Below, in pieces: positions 9,502 through 18,001 of a stretch of 61,115 nucleotides of DNA. How positions within the stretch are numbered: the stretch's first letter is position 1; every line of letters begins with the position of its first letter. Source of the DNA: an uncultured Geobacteraceae bacterium (GTDB lineage Bacteria > Desulfobacterota > Desulfuromonadia > Geobacterales > Pseudopelobacteraceae); NCBI GenBank assembly GCA_903925005.1, contig CAIYDX010000415.1, positions 1 through 61,115 of the forward strand. The letters are read 5' to 3'. The position numbers and the translations under genes were made by a program. Below the pieces are notes generated by a model. That model saw only the letters and a program-made list of their open reading frames with translations, was not told the origin of the DNA and did not search any database.

Positions 9502-10787
9502 TGACCACTCTTCCCCTTGAACAGCGCCTGGAAATCCTGGCCGACAGCGCCAAGTACGATGTCTCCTGTTCTTCCAGCGGCAGCAATCGCGCTGGAAAAG
9601 CGGGCGCTCTCGGCAATACGGCGGCCAGCGGCATTTGCCATACATGGAGTGCCGATGGCCGCTGTATCTCACTGCTGAAAATTCTTCTCACCAACGCCTG
9701 CATCTACGACTGTGCCTACTGTCTCAACCGCCGCTCCAACGATATTCCCCGCGCCGCCTTTACACCGGACGAGATTGTCGCGCTGACGATGAACTTTTAC
9801 CGCCGCAACTACATCGAGGGGCTGTTTCTCAGCACCGGTGTGATCCGTTCGGCCGATTACACGATGGAACAGATGATCGCCGTGGCGCGCAGGCTCCGGG
9901 AAGCTGAACGCTTCAACGGCTATATCCACTTGAAGCTTGTGCCGGGCGCCGATCCGCTGTTGATAGCCCAGGCCGGGCGCTATGCCGACCGGGTCAGCAT
10001 CAATATCGAACTTCCCAGCCGGCAGAGTCTGGCGCTGCTGGCGCCGGACAAACCACGCGAGTCGGTTATCAACCCGATGCGTCAGGTCAGCGGCTTGATT
10101 GTGGAGGCCAAAGAAGCACGTACGAAGTCGCGCAAGGCACCCCATTTTGCACCGGCCGGTCAAAGTACCCAGTTGATCGTCGGAGCCACGCCGGAGAGCG
10201 ACCGCGACATTATTACGCTGACGGAGGGACTGTACAAAAAGTTGGAGTTGAAGCGGGTCTATTATTCGGCCTATATTCTGGGGTCAAACGACAGCCGGCT
10301 GCCGGCGCTCCCCACTCCACCGCTTTTGCGGGAACATCGCCTCTATCAGGCCGACTGGCTGCTCCGCTTCTACGGATTTGCCGCCCATGAACTGCTGGAC
10401 GAAGCGCGTCCCAACCTGGACATGCGCTTTGACCCGAAGAGCGATTGGGCGCTGCGACATCTGGAACTGTTCCCGGTGGAGGTCAACCGGGTTGAGTATG
10501 AGGTGCTGTTGCGGGTGCCGGGAATCGGTGTGCGGTCCGCCCAGCGCATCGTGCAGGCGAGGCGCGGCACGCGTCTGGGGGAGGCAGAACTGAAAAAATT
10601 GGGGGTGGTGCTGAAGCGTGCCCGTTATTTTTTGACCGCCGGCGGGCGCTATCTGGGTGGGATCAGGCTGGACGGGTCGCGTCTGATTGAACGGCTGCTG
10701 GCACCCGCGCGACGACCGGCGCGGCTGGATCAGTTAGAACTGTTTGCAGCGTTGCCGGATGCTTCGGCGCTGACGGGAGAACTGTGA
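9501..10787 (+). CDS. Putative DNA modification/repair radical SAM protein
   Basis: The 428-residue protein begins with the family hallmark EILADSAKYDVSCSSSGSNR. It carries the radical-SAM C-x3-C-x2-C cluster motif at Cys67, Cys71 and Cys74 (ACIYDCAYC). A C-terminal helix-hairpin-helix (VPGIGVRSAQRIVQARRG, about residues 335-352) suggests DNA binding. It corresponds to the family annotated as putative DNA modification/repair radical SAM protein (TIGR03916), whose chemistry is not established. The next gene encodes its usual partner, and TGA and ATG overlap by one base, so the two probably act together. Confidence 0.88.
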   Translation: MTTLPLEQRLEILADSAKYDVSCSSSGSNRAGKAGALGNTAASGICHTWSADGRCISLLKILLTNACIYDCAYCLNRRSNDIPRAAFTPDEIVALTMNFYRRNYIEGLFLSTGVIRSADYTMEQMIAVARRLREAERFNGYIHLKLVPGADPLLIAQAGRYADRVSINIELPSRQSLALLAPDKPRESVINPMRQVSGLIVEAKEARTKSRKAPHFAPAGQSTQLIVGATPESDRDIITLTEGLYKKLELKRVYYSAYILGSNDSRLPALPTPPLLREHRLYQADWLLRFYGFAAHELLDEARPNLDMRFDPKSDWALRHLELFPVEVNRVEYEVLLRVPGIGVRSAQRIVQARRGTRLGEAELKKLGVVLKRARYFLTAGGRYLGGIRLDGSRLIERLLAPARRPARLDQLELFAALPDASALTGEL

Positions 10788-11539
10788 TGTCGGTTTTCCG
10801 CTATGACGGCAGTTTTGAAGGTTTTCTCTGTGCAGTGGCTGACTGTTTTGAATTGAGAGAAGGACAGCCTAAATTTGTTCGAGATGGCGAAAGTTACATC
10901 GTTGGGTTGTTCGGTGATGAGCTGAGAGGCGTTGCAACCGTGCGGGAAACGGCGCTGGCTTTTCGGAAAGAGTTTGTCGAAACGGTTTCTCAGCAGGCAT
11001 TCGCTACGGCGCGCTATGCGTTTCACAGCCGGAAAGAGGGGATTGAACGGTTAGTGTGGCTCTATCTCAAACAGGGTCTGGAGGTCGGGCCGAGGCTGGC
11101 CGGGATGTTAACGGAGGAACCGGTGCATTCGATCAACCGCATTGCGCGGCACGTATCGTATGAGGCGCATAAATTTAAGGGATTTGTCAGGTTTCGTGAG
11201 GTTGAAGCCGGGTTTCTGTACGCCCAAATCGAGCCGGAAGCTGACATACTCCCTTTTATCGCCCCTCATTTTGTCCAGCGGGTTGGTGACCGTCCCTGGA
11301 TGATCCATGACATTGGCCGCAGTCAGGCTGCTGTGTATTATTTGAAGTCATGGCGATTGATCAGAGATATCGAGCTGTCAGCCGAACCGCATCTAACCTC
11401 AAGCGAACATGATTATGCCGCCCTCTGGCAGCGCTATTTTCAGCGCCACGCCATCAAAGAACGGCATAATCCCAAACTGCAGCAGAAACATGTGCCGATG
11501 CGTTATCGAAAACATCTGACAGAATTTACAGACCGGTAA
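10787..11539 (+). CDS. DUF4130-type DNA metabolism partner of the radical SAM protein
   Basis: The 250-residue protein fits the family that nearly always accompanies the upstream radical SAM protein (TIGR03915, DUF4130). Recognisable parts are the N-terminal YDGSFEGFLCAVAD, the central FVRFREVEAGFLYAQIEPEADILPFIAPHF broken here as FVRFREVE and FLYAQIEPE, and the C-terminal AIKERHNPKLQQKHVPMRY. The pairing and the partner's DNA-binding motif suggest nucleic-acid repair or base modification; no reaction is proven. ATG at 10787 is preferred over GTG at 10784 because GGAG lies seven bases before it. Its last 14 bases overlap the end of the convergent muiA-like gene. Confidence 0.82.
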   Translation: MSVFRYDGSFEGFLCAVADCFELREGQPKFVRDGESYIVGLFGDELRGVATVRETALAFRKEFVETVSQQAFATARYAFHSRKEGIERLVWLYLKQGLEVGPRLAGMLTEEPVHSINRIARHVSYEAHKFKGFVRFREVEAGFLYAQIEPEADILPFIAPHFVQRVGDRPWMIHDIGRSQAAVYYLKSWRLIRDIELSAEPHLTSSEHDYAALWQRYFQRHAIKERHNPKLQQKHVPMRYRKHLTEFTDR

Positions 11540-13193
11540 TTTCCCGCTCTTTCGGGAATTCCACCAGAATGCCGAAGGTCAGCTCCTTCTTTTCTCCTGC
11601 TTTCAGCGGGGTTTTCCAGATAATCGTGCCGTCGCTCTTGATCTCTTCCGGTTTGAGGGACGGCTCTTCCAGCGAAACCTTGATCTCTTCATCGCCAGCT
11701 AGCGGCAATTGGTCACGCAGGGTGAGAGTCAGCGGTTCCTTACGGAAATTGCCCAGCTCAATACGGTAGCGGTAGCTGACGCGGTTTTTGCCGAACAGCC
11801 CCGCTTCCTTTTGCTGCTTCACCTCTTCCCGCTTGACCGTTACCTGATCATCATTGCCGAAAAACAGGTCGAACTTTTCTCCGCCGGCGACCTTTTTCAG
11901 TTGAGAACTGCCGGTGTAGCTGTTGCCGACAAAGGTATTGACCTTGCTAGGCAGAAGCGGGTAGGGGGCTTTGTTGATTATTTCCGACTTCAGGAATACC
12001 GCAGGAGAAAGTTTCGGGAGAGCCAGGTACTCCAGGGTGACCGGTAGTTGCTCCACTGCTACGACCGTGCCGTGACGGGTGCCGTCGGACGGTACGTCTA
12101 GGGTGCGGGTGACGTGAAAGGAGACGGATGACTGTTCGTCGCTGATCTGTGCGGTGACAAAAGCAACCGGTGCCTCTTCGGCTGTCGCTTCCTCCATGTG
12201 TGCGGTATCCTTCTGCATTTTGGCCATTTTTTTTGCCTTGGCGAGCGGTGCCGGAGCCGGTGCGCCAACCAGCATTGCCGACATCATCGGTTGCGGGTGA
12301 TACAGGGATATGTGCCAGGGGTACAACTCCGGTGGGGCTCCGCCGACAGCGGGGCGGGCGGTGGAGAGTGTCAGATCTACGTTGTGCCAATCTTCCCCGG
12401 TCTGCTGTCGTACCATCGCCCGGAACGTCAGCTCTGCCGTTTTGGCGTCGGAGGCCAGACGAACATCGTAGGAGGGCTCCCAACTTGCCTGTGGGGTCGT
12501 CGAAGCGAGTTCAAGCGTCAGGCTCCCTTCGCGTGCTACCTCTACAGCTACTTCAACCGTTTTGGACTCTTTACGTCCTGAGCCGGTTGCTTCGTTCTGT
12601 TGCCGCCGCAGGGCGTCGATCTTGTCTTTAAGTCCCTTTTTCTCAAATTCGATATCACGGCTCTGTTCTTCCGCTTTGGTGATTCCGGTTCCGACGAAAC
12701 TTGAGGCATCCTGAAGCTCCGTCGAAGCAGGGCGGCCTATGGCCAGCTCTTTGGAGATGCGGTCTCCCCAGGCTACCCGGATCGATTCAAGAAAAGCTTT
12801 TTGTGCCGTGATTCCGGACTTTTTGGCATCCAGAGTTGCCGACCGCCTTTCCAGTACGCGAATTTCCTCCTGCAGCTCCTGAACCCGTTTTTCGCCGCTC
12901 TGCGCCAGGAAAGTCCGCTTGATTTCCAACCCGGATATCGTTGCCGATGCGGTTCCCTTCCCCTCTACCCGTATCGAGTCATCGAGAATCAAGGTTGGCA
13001 GAGCTTCGAAGGCGATCAGATAATTGCCCGGCTTCAGGTTGAGTGATGTGCTGCGAATCGTCAGAGCGCGGTCGGCGTAAACGGTGACGGCGGTTATGCG
13101 TGAGTCTGTCGGGATTCGTTTCAGATCGGCGGAGAAGGAGAGGGCAGGTGTCAGGAAAAGAGTCAGGAACAGGAAATTGCGCAGACTTTTCAT
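11526..13193 (-). CDS. Exported MuiA-family protein (DUF4140/DUF4139)
   Basis: A 555-residue protein with a cleavable signal peptide (about 1-21, LFLTLFLTPALSFSA). An N-terminal DUF4140 domain (about 25-125) contains ITAVTVYADRALTIR. A coiled-coil stretch of about 100 residues follows (RVQELQEEIRVLERR), then a DUF4139 beta-rich domain from about 215 (ASWEPSYDVRLAS) to the end. Such proteins are annotated as mucoidy inhibitor MuiA family; the biochemical role is unknown. AGGAG precedes the ATG. It stands alone and ends inside the convergent DUF4130 gene. Confidence 0.85.
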   Translation of the reverse strand: MKSLRNFLFLTLFLTPALSFSADLKRIPTDSRITAVTVYADRALTIRSTSLNLKPGNYLIAFEALPTLILDDSIRVEGKGTASATISGLEIKRTFLAQSGEKRVQELQEEIRVLERRSATLDAKKSGITAQKAFLESIRVAWGDRISKELAIGRPASTELQDASSFVGTGITKAEEQSRDIEFEKKGLKDKIDALRRQQNEATGSGRKESKTVEVAVEVAREGSLTLELASTTPQASWEPSYDVRLASDAKTAELTFRAMVRQQTGEDWHNVDLTLSTARPAVGGAPPELYPWHISLYHPQPMMSAMLVGAPAPAPLAKAKKMAKMQKDTAHMEEATAEEAPVAFVTAQISDEQSSVSFHVTRTLDVPSDGTRHGTVVAVEQLPVTLEYLALPKLSPAVFLKSEIINKAPYPLLPSKVNTFVGNSYTGSSQLKKVAGGEKFDLFFGNDDQVTVKREEVKQQKEAGLFGKNRVSYRYRIELGNFRKEPLTLTLRDQLPLAGDEEIKVSLEEPSLKPEEIKSDGTIIWKTPLKAGEKKELTFGILVEFPKEREITGL

Positions 13194-13244
13194 GGTGTGC
13201 TCCTTGATATGTGACCTGAAAATCAAATAAGGAAGACAAAAAGC

Positions 13245-13347
13245 ATGGAACGCGGATCAAATCTGAAAAGGCAGGAAAAAACGGATTATTAAGTCACTGA
13301 TTAAAGATCCGTATTTATCCGCCTATTCCGCCTTTTCCGCGTTCTAT
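13245..13347. repeat. Long imperfect palindrome between the RRM gene and the muiA-like gene
   Basis: Arms of about 40 bases (13245-13286 and 13307-13347) pair imperfectly around a 20-base loop. Both ends read GAACGCGGA toward the centre and both inner ends carry ACGGAT. It occupies most of the 193-base gap. The layout resembles the element at 21479-21616. Confidence 0.6.
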
Positions 13348-13386
13348 TGCTTTGCATGTTCAGCTTCGCCCAGCTTTATATTTCGA

Positions 13387-14001
13387 TTATCTGCGACCTT
13401 TAGCCGGTGGCCGTGCGCCTTCACCCGGACGTTTGCCTCCGGTCGGCCGGCCGGCGCGTTTGGCGGGAGACGCCGGACGCTCGCTTCTGGCAGTATCTTT
13501 TGCAACAGCGGGACGATATTTTCTGACAGCCTCTTTTGCTGCGGAGGACCGACCGGTTTTTGTGCCCTCCTTAACTACAGGGCGAGAGCTCTTTGTGTTT
13601 TTTGCCGCCGCCGGCCGTTCGTTCATGGCTACATCTTTTGCCGCTGCCGGACGAGTACCCGCTGCTGGGCGAGCGGATGCAGGCCGGGCTGCAGCCGGGC
13701 GGACGCCTGCAGTCGGCTTCCTCTTGACGTAGGGTGTCTTTGCCGGACGGTCTTTCTGAGGTTTGGCTATACTGACAACGATGCAGCGGTCAATCAGATA
13801 GGTGCCGTCCAGAGTTTCGACGACCTCATCCAGATTAACCTCGGACAGCATCCGGACATAGCCGCAGCGTTTGAATTCGCCGGTCTGTTCGTCAACTATC
13901 AGGTGGACCGAAGTAACGACCCCCATAATTTCAAAAAGTTTGCGGAGATCTTCTTCGGTTGCCTGCTCCGAGATATGTCCGACGTAGAGTTCTTTTGCCA
14001 T
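13387..14001 (-). CDS. RRM RNA-binding protein with Ala/Arg/Pro-rich basic tail
   Basis: The 204-residue protein has one RNA-recognition motif at about residues 3-80, with RNP2 as LYVGHI and RNP1 as KRCGYVRM. The remaining 120 residues are a low-complexity basic tail rich in RPAAA, RPAS and KDTARSERP-type units, ending PPAKGRR. Small single-RRM proteins with disordered basic tails occur in Geobacter relatives and cyanobacteria; their RNA targets are unknown. One RNP1 position that is usually aromatic is Cys here (KRCGYV), which may weaken stacking on RNA. Confidence 0.87.
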   Translation of the reverse strand: MAKELYVGHISEQATEEDLRKLFEIMGVVTSVHLIVDEQTGEFKRCGYVRMLSEVNLDEVVETLDGTYLIDRCIVVSIAKPQKDRPAKTPYVKRKPTAGVRPAAARPASARPAAGTRPAAAKDVAMNERPAAAKNTKSSRPVVKEGTKTGRSSAAKEAVRKYRPAVAKDTARSERPASPAKRAGRPTGGKRPGEGARPPAKGRR

Positions 14002-14027
14002 GATAAAATTCCTTGTACTTATTATTT

Positions 14028-14150
14028 ATGGAACGTCAGAATTCAGATGTCAGGCAGGCAGTGAGAAGCAAGCGACGCAGGCATAGTATCAGCTATGTCG
14101 AGGAGCTTGCGCCGAGCTAACGAACCTGGCGCTGAATTATGGCGTTCCAT
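14028..14150. repeat. MITE-like structured element overlapping the SDR stop codon
   Basis: Ends ATGGAACG...AATTCAG (14028-14046) and CTGAATT...CGTTCCAT (14132-14150) are inverted repeats matching at 17 of 19 positions. Inside are nested inverted pairs, GCAAGC/GCTTGC and CATAG/CTATG. The right end runs into the SDR gene and supplies its last codons and TAA. Confidence 0.55.
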
Positions 14151-14904
14151 CTCTATGAATCGCGAAGGGGCCCCAGCTCTGGTCGATAGACATCAATTCA
14201 AGGGTGTTGACATTGACATGCGATGGCTGGCTGACAATCCAGCGTACCGTTTCGGCGATGTCTTCTGCCGTCAGCGGCTCAGTCCCCTTATAGACACCGG
14301 CAGCTTGCTCGTCATTACCTTTGAACCGCACCTTTGAAAATTCTGTTTCAGCCATGCCTGGCTGAATGCAGGAGACCCGTACCATGGTGCCGAGCAGGTC
14401 GCAGCGCAGGTTGCGGGAGAACTGGGTCACAAAGGCTTTGGTGCCGCCGTAGACGTTACCGCCTGGATAGGGCCAGGCGCCGGCGGTCGAGCTGATGTTG
14501 ACGATGTGTCCGCGATTGCGCTCTACCATGCCTGGCAGCACGAAACGGGTGCAGTACATCAGGCCTTTGATGTTGGTATCCACCATCGTATCCCAGTCAT
14601 CCAGATCGACAAGGTGAGCCGGTTCCAGCCCAAGAGCAAGGCCCGCGTTGTTGAGCAGTATGTCAACTGAGCGGAAGCGTTCCGGCAGCCCTTCGACCGC
14701 CTCTTGCACCGCTTCGCGGTCACGGACATCCAACGGAATAATATGAATTTCAGCATCTGCCGCCAGCTCTTCCTGCAGTTTCAGAAGCGGATCAATCCGC
14801 CTGGCGGTCAAAATCAGCCGGTTGCCGCCGGTGGCGAACATGCGGGCGCAGGCGGCGCCGAATCCGGCTGATGCGCCGGTAATGAATATGGTTTTCTCGT
14901 TCAT
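14137..14904 (-). CDS. Short-chain dehydrogenase/reductase (YdfG-like)
   Basis: A 255-residue classical SDR. TGASAGFGAACARMF (about 8-22) binds NAD(P), NNAGLALG is the NNAG motif, and the catalytic Ser-Tyr-Lys is visible as ISSTAG and YGGTK. The sequence most resembles serine/3-hydroxy-acid dehydrogenases of the YdfG group, but substrate is not predictable. The start at 14904 follows a GGGGGG stretch. The C-terminal residues DGTP and the stop lie within the repeat element at 14028-14150, so the natural tail may have been replaced. Confidence 0.87.
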   Translation of the reverse strand: MNEKTIFITGASAGFGAACARMFATGGNRLILTARRIDPLLKLQEELAADAEIHIIPLDVRDREAVQEAVEGLPERFRSVDILLNNAGLALGLEPAHLVDLDDWDTMVDTNIKGLMYCTRFVLPGMVERNRGHIVNISSTAGAWPYPGGNVYGGTKAFVTQFSRNLRCDLLGTMVRVSCIQPGMAETEFSKVRFKGNDEQAAGVYKGTEPLTAEDIAETVRWIVSQPSHVNVNTLELMSIDQSWGPFAIHRDGTP

Positions 14905-14974
14905 AGTCCCCCCAGCCCAAAATGTTCTATTGCCTTTGACTTTGTATATTTCCTGCATGTCCAGTATTTTTGTT

Positions 14975-15853
14975 CTACACCAGAAGATATATAGTTTCAA
15001 GCAGAGTGTCGCGGCCGATCCCTCTCCGTTCGCAGAGATTCAGCATTTCATCCGATAACGGCGCGCTGACCGTTAAATCACCCGATTCAGCCAGAGCCAG
15101 AGCCGTCCGGAACGAATGCAGGGCAAATCCGGATAATTCCGGCATGTCACCGCCGCTATAGCGTTTGTCTCCAATAACCGGGTGGCCGATTGCCGCCAGA
15201 TGGCGGCGGATCTGATGCATTCGCCCGCTGATCGGAGTGACCGCCAGCAGGGAGCAGTTTTCGCCTGCAATCAGTATCCGGTAACGGGTCTCAGACTCCT
15301 TCTCGTCCAGCGGTTCGGTAATGACGCCGCTGTTGTCGGGAGTTCCCCATACAAGCGCCAGGTAAAGCTTGTCCAGTCCGGTTTCTTTAACCTGGCGACC
15401 GTAGATGCCGGCCGAACTGGAACTTTTAGCGAGAATGACCGCTCCGGATGTACCACGGTCCAGACGGTTGACAGGATACAATTTACAGGGGGTCTCGCGC
15501 TGGATCATATAAGAGTGGCCAACATCCACCAGGTTGTCTTCACATTCGGCGGTCCGGTGCATCGGCAGGCCGGGTGGCTTGTTGACGATCAGGATCTGGC
15601 TGTCTTCATAGAGTATGTCCAGAACCGGACGGATCGGTGACAGCTGTGCGGTCGTAGTCGCACTCTCTTTGAGCGTTACGCTATCGTGGAGCGCCAAAAA
15701 AGAGTCCGGCGCAGCCGGAACGCCGTTGAGCTTGGCGGCACCGTTTTTAATCAGTTTGCGCGCATAGCCGGATGGCGATATCGGCATCAGGGTTCGGAGA
15801 TAACTTTCCAGTCGGCGGCAGTGGTCTTGGTGAGTGATTTCAAAGGAGAGCAT
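14975..15853 (-). CDS. RluA-family pseudouridine synthase
   Basis: A 292-residue RNA pseudouridine synthase. An N-terminal S4-like RNA-binding domain (about 15-70) precedes the catalytic domain. The catalytic Asp lies in NRLDRGTSG (about 133), with VNKPPGLPMHR before it and TPISGRMHQIRRHLAAIGHPVIGDKRY after it, all standard RluA blocks. It isomerises uridine in rRNA or tRNA; the specific site cannot be assigned. It ends just upstream of the SDR start and its 3' end overlaps the SDR leader. Confidence 0.92.
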   Translation of the reverse strand: MLSFEITHQDHCRRLESYLRTLMPISPSGYARKLIKNGAAKLNGVPAAPDSFLALHDSVTLKESATTTAQLSPIRPVLDILYEDSQILIVNKPPGLPMHRTAECEDNLVDVGHSYMIQRETPCKLYPVNRLDRGTSGAVILAKSSSSAGIYGRQVKETGLDKLYLALVWGTPDNSGVITEPLDEKESETRYRILIAGENCSLLAVTPISGRMHQIRRHLAAIGHPVIGDKRYSGGDMPELSGFALHSFRTALALAESGDLTVSAPLSDEMLNLCERRGIGRDTLLETIYLLV

Positions 15854-15880
15854 AGGTTGTTACAGTCTGGGTGTTCCGGA

Positions 15881-16822
15881 TTATACTACCAGCCGGTCAT
15901 CCTTGTAGCCTGCATTTACCTCCAGCGCCTCATTCATGGCGCGAATGGCGACCTCAATCTGGCTGTCATCAGGTTCGCGGGTGGTCAGACGCTGCAGTGC
16001 CAGTCCGGGAGTTATTACCATCTTGACGAGCGGGTGGCTGTCATTCATGGCGCTCCATTTCAAAAACTCATAGGAGATGCCGGCGATCATCGGCAGCAGC
16101 ACTATTCGCGATCCGGCTTTGAGATAGAACGGCCAGAGTTTGGGAATCAGCGAGAATACCGCTATGCTGACCAGCATCACGATCAGAAGAAAACTGGTGC
16201 CGCAGCGTGGATGCAGGCGGCTATAGCGGCGAACATTTTCAATGGTTAATTCAACCCCGTCTTCAAAGGCAAATATCGATTTATGCTCGGCGCCGTGATA
16301 CTGAAAGACCCGCTGAATATCTTCCATCCGTGAAATGCCCCAGATATAGGCAAGAAAAACAAGCACCCGGATGACGCCGTCCACCAGGTTGAAAACGATA
16401 TTGTTATCACCGATAACCGGCGTCAGCAGTTTGGTCAGGTAGAGCGGAAACAGAAAAAACAGGCAGATGCCGAACCCGAAGGCGATCGTCATCGTTCCGG
16501 CCATTGCCCAAGAAGAGAGTTCGCTGCTTCCTTCTTTGCCGCCATCTTTTTTCTTTTCTTTTTCCTTTTCATCTTCGGTCATCGCTTCGGTGGCTGAGAA
16601 ATTCAGAGCCTTGATGCCGATAATAAGCGATGTGAAGAGCGCGACCGCGCCACGAATGATCGGCAGTTTTACAAGAGGAAAGCGCTCGGAGAGCGGCACT
16701 GCCAGCTCTTTTTTGACAACTATTTCACCATCGGGACGGCGAACGGCAATGGCAACCGACCGGGGAGCACGCATCATCACCCCTTCAATGACCGCCTGGC
16801 CGCCAACATGTATCTTATCCAT
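15881..16822 (-). CDS. DUF1385 membrane protein (YqhQ family)
   Basis: The 313-residue membrane protein starts MDKIHVGGQAVIEGVMMRAPRSVAIAV, the signature of DUF1385. A charged low-complexity loop (MTEDEKEKEKKKDGG) at about 80-95 is followed by at least four hydrophobic segments and the conserved YHGAEHKSIFAFE and HPRCGTSFLL blocks. The His residues in these blocks suggest metal binding. Function is unknown. The gene follows thyX with an 11-base gap and belongs to the rho-rpmE-thyX block. Confidence 0.88.
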   Translation of the reverse strand: MDKIHVGGQAVIEGVMMRAPRSVAIAVRRPDGEIVVKKELAVPLSERFPLVKLPIIRGAVALFTSLIIGIKALNFSATEAMTEDEKEKEKKKDGGKEGSSELSSWAMAGTMTIAFGFGICLFFLFPLYLTKLLTPVIGDNNIVFNLVDGVIRVLVFLAYIWGISRMEDIQRVFQYHGAEHKSIFAFEDGVELTIENVRRYSRLHPRCGTSFLLIVMLVSIAVFSLIPKLWPFYLKAGSRIVLLPMIAGISYEFLKWSAMNDSHPLVKMVITPGLALQRLTTREPDDSQIEVAIRAMNEALEVNAGYKDDRLVV

Positions 16823-16833
16823 GATTCCTCTAT

Positions 16834-17526
16834 TTATTCAAGATTCTTGTAAAATTCCCTGACTTCGGTTGTCTGCCCGCAGCAGAACTTTCCTTCCGGG
16901 CATGGTCCACCCGCGCAACCGGGGCCGGCCTGACGGAAGATGATCGGCGCGGCCCTTTTTACCAGCCGCAGCATTTCGATACTCATCTCGCGTATTTCCC
17001 ATTGGGCGCGCTGACAGCAACGCAGAGCAAAGAAATGCAGCAATTCGCGGGCATTCATGGTCATGATGATTTTGGTCTCTGTCGCATTGGGCAGGATATA
17101 GCGCGCGTCTTCAGCCGGTATTCCCATGTCGATCAGCTGGGCATATGCCTTATGAACGGTTTCGGACATAAAGGCGAATATCTGCCGAGCTTCACTGTTC
17201 TCGGCGATGGTGTCGGGCATGATGGAGGTAAACTCCTCCTTGTGCGAAACATACCGCTGAGACTGCTGAGAAAATGAAGCGATGCGGTGACGCACCAGTT
17301 GGTGAGTGGTAACGCGCGAAATTCCCTCGATGCCGAAGGTGAAAGAGGCGTGCTCAAGCACCGAATGGTGACCCAGTGACATGATCTTGTCCAGAAACGA
17401 CTCGATATCGGAAGCCGCCAGCTTTTCACGTAAATCATCGATTGATGTAGGCGAGTAACAGAGACGGGCAGCCAGCGCTACCGTACGTTCGGGATTAGGG
17501 GTGTGTTCGATCAGGGTGACGTTCAT
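16834..17526 (-). CDS. thyX: FAD-dependent thymidylate synthase
   Basis: The 230-residue protein makes dTMP from dUMP using methylene-tetrahydrofolate and FAD/NADPH. The ThyX signature RHR-x2-S-x4-S-x-R is seen as RHRIASFSQQSQRY at about residues 78-91. HHSVLEHASFTFGIEGISR and FFALRCCQRAQWEIR are also typical. The C-terminus carries a Cys-rich segment (GCAGGPCPEGKFCCG), known in some anaerobe ThyX proteins and possibly metal-binding. No thyA is present in the window. Confidence 0.95.
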   Translation of the reverse strand: MNVTLIEHTPNPERTVALAARLCYSPTSIDDLREKLAASDIESFLDKIMSLGHHSVLEHASFTFGIEGISRVTTHQLVRHRIASFSQQSQRYVSHKEEFTSIMPDTIAENSEARQIFAFMSETVHKAYAQLIDMGIPAEDARYILPNATETKIIMTMNARELLHFFALRCCQRAQWEIREMSIEMLRLVKRAAPIIFRQAGPGCAGGPCPEGKFCCGQTTEVREFYKNLE

Positions 17527-17637
17527 GGTGTCCTGCTCGAGCCATGCTCAGGGGTAGCGATGGTCATTTCGGAAACTGGCATGCTCTGATTGGTAGTAGT
17601 AACTCCTGAAGCCGACCCGTGGGATAGGGGGGCGGGA

Positions 17638-17674
17638 GAAAAAAAAGGGGTTTTGCCTTGCGACAAAGCCCCTC
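17638..17674 (-). terminator. Rho-independent terminator after rpmE
   Basis: On the minus strand GGGGCTTTGTC and GGCAAAACCCC pair around GCAA, followed by a T run at 17646-17638. It lies 24 bases after the rpmE stop and before thyX, which suggests thyX has its own promoter. Confidence 0.75.
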
Positions 17675-17697
17675 TCATGAGTCTACAAAGCGCTTGA

Positions 17698-17898
17698 TCA
17701 AGCTTGGCCGTAACGTTTTTTGTAGCGCTCGACACGACCTGCAGTGTCAATTAATTTCTGTTTGCCGGTGTAGAACGGATGGCAGGCAGAACAGATCTCG
17801 GTGCTGATCTCTTTTTTTGTGGAGCGTGTCAGGAATGTATTACCGCACAGGCACTTAACGGTAATTTCGGAATAATCTGGGTGGATACCTTCTTTCAT
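17698..17898 (-). CDS. rpmE: 50S ribosomal protein L31
   Basis: The 66-residue protein begins [22 protein letters not shown] and ends with the typical [25 protein letters not shown]. Cysteines in KCLCGN and EICSACHPF make this the zinc-containing (C+) form of L31. GAAGGAGG precedes the ATG. It follows rho on the same strand and is closed by a strong terminator. Confidence 0.96.
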   Translation of the reverse strand: MKEGIHPDYSEITVKCLCGNTFLTRSTKKEISTEICSACHPFYTGKQKLIDTAGRVERYKKRYGQA

Positions 17899-17960
17899 CT
17901 CTTCCTCCTTCAGTAGTGCTTTACGACGTAAAGTAATCAAATTGTGAACCGCAAAGAGTA

Positions 17961-17990
17961 ATCCTACGCTATTTTGAATGTTTATTGCAA
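17961..17990 (-). promoter_or_regulatory. Candidate sigma-70 promoter of rpmE
   Basis: Minus strand: TTGCAA (17985-17990), an 18-bp spacer and TAGGAT (17961-17966), about 60 bases before the rpmE start. Confidence 0.45.
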
Positions 17991-18001
17991 CAAAATTTTA
18001 G

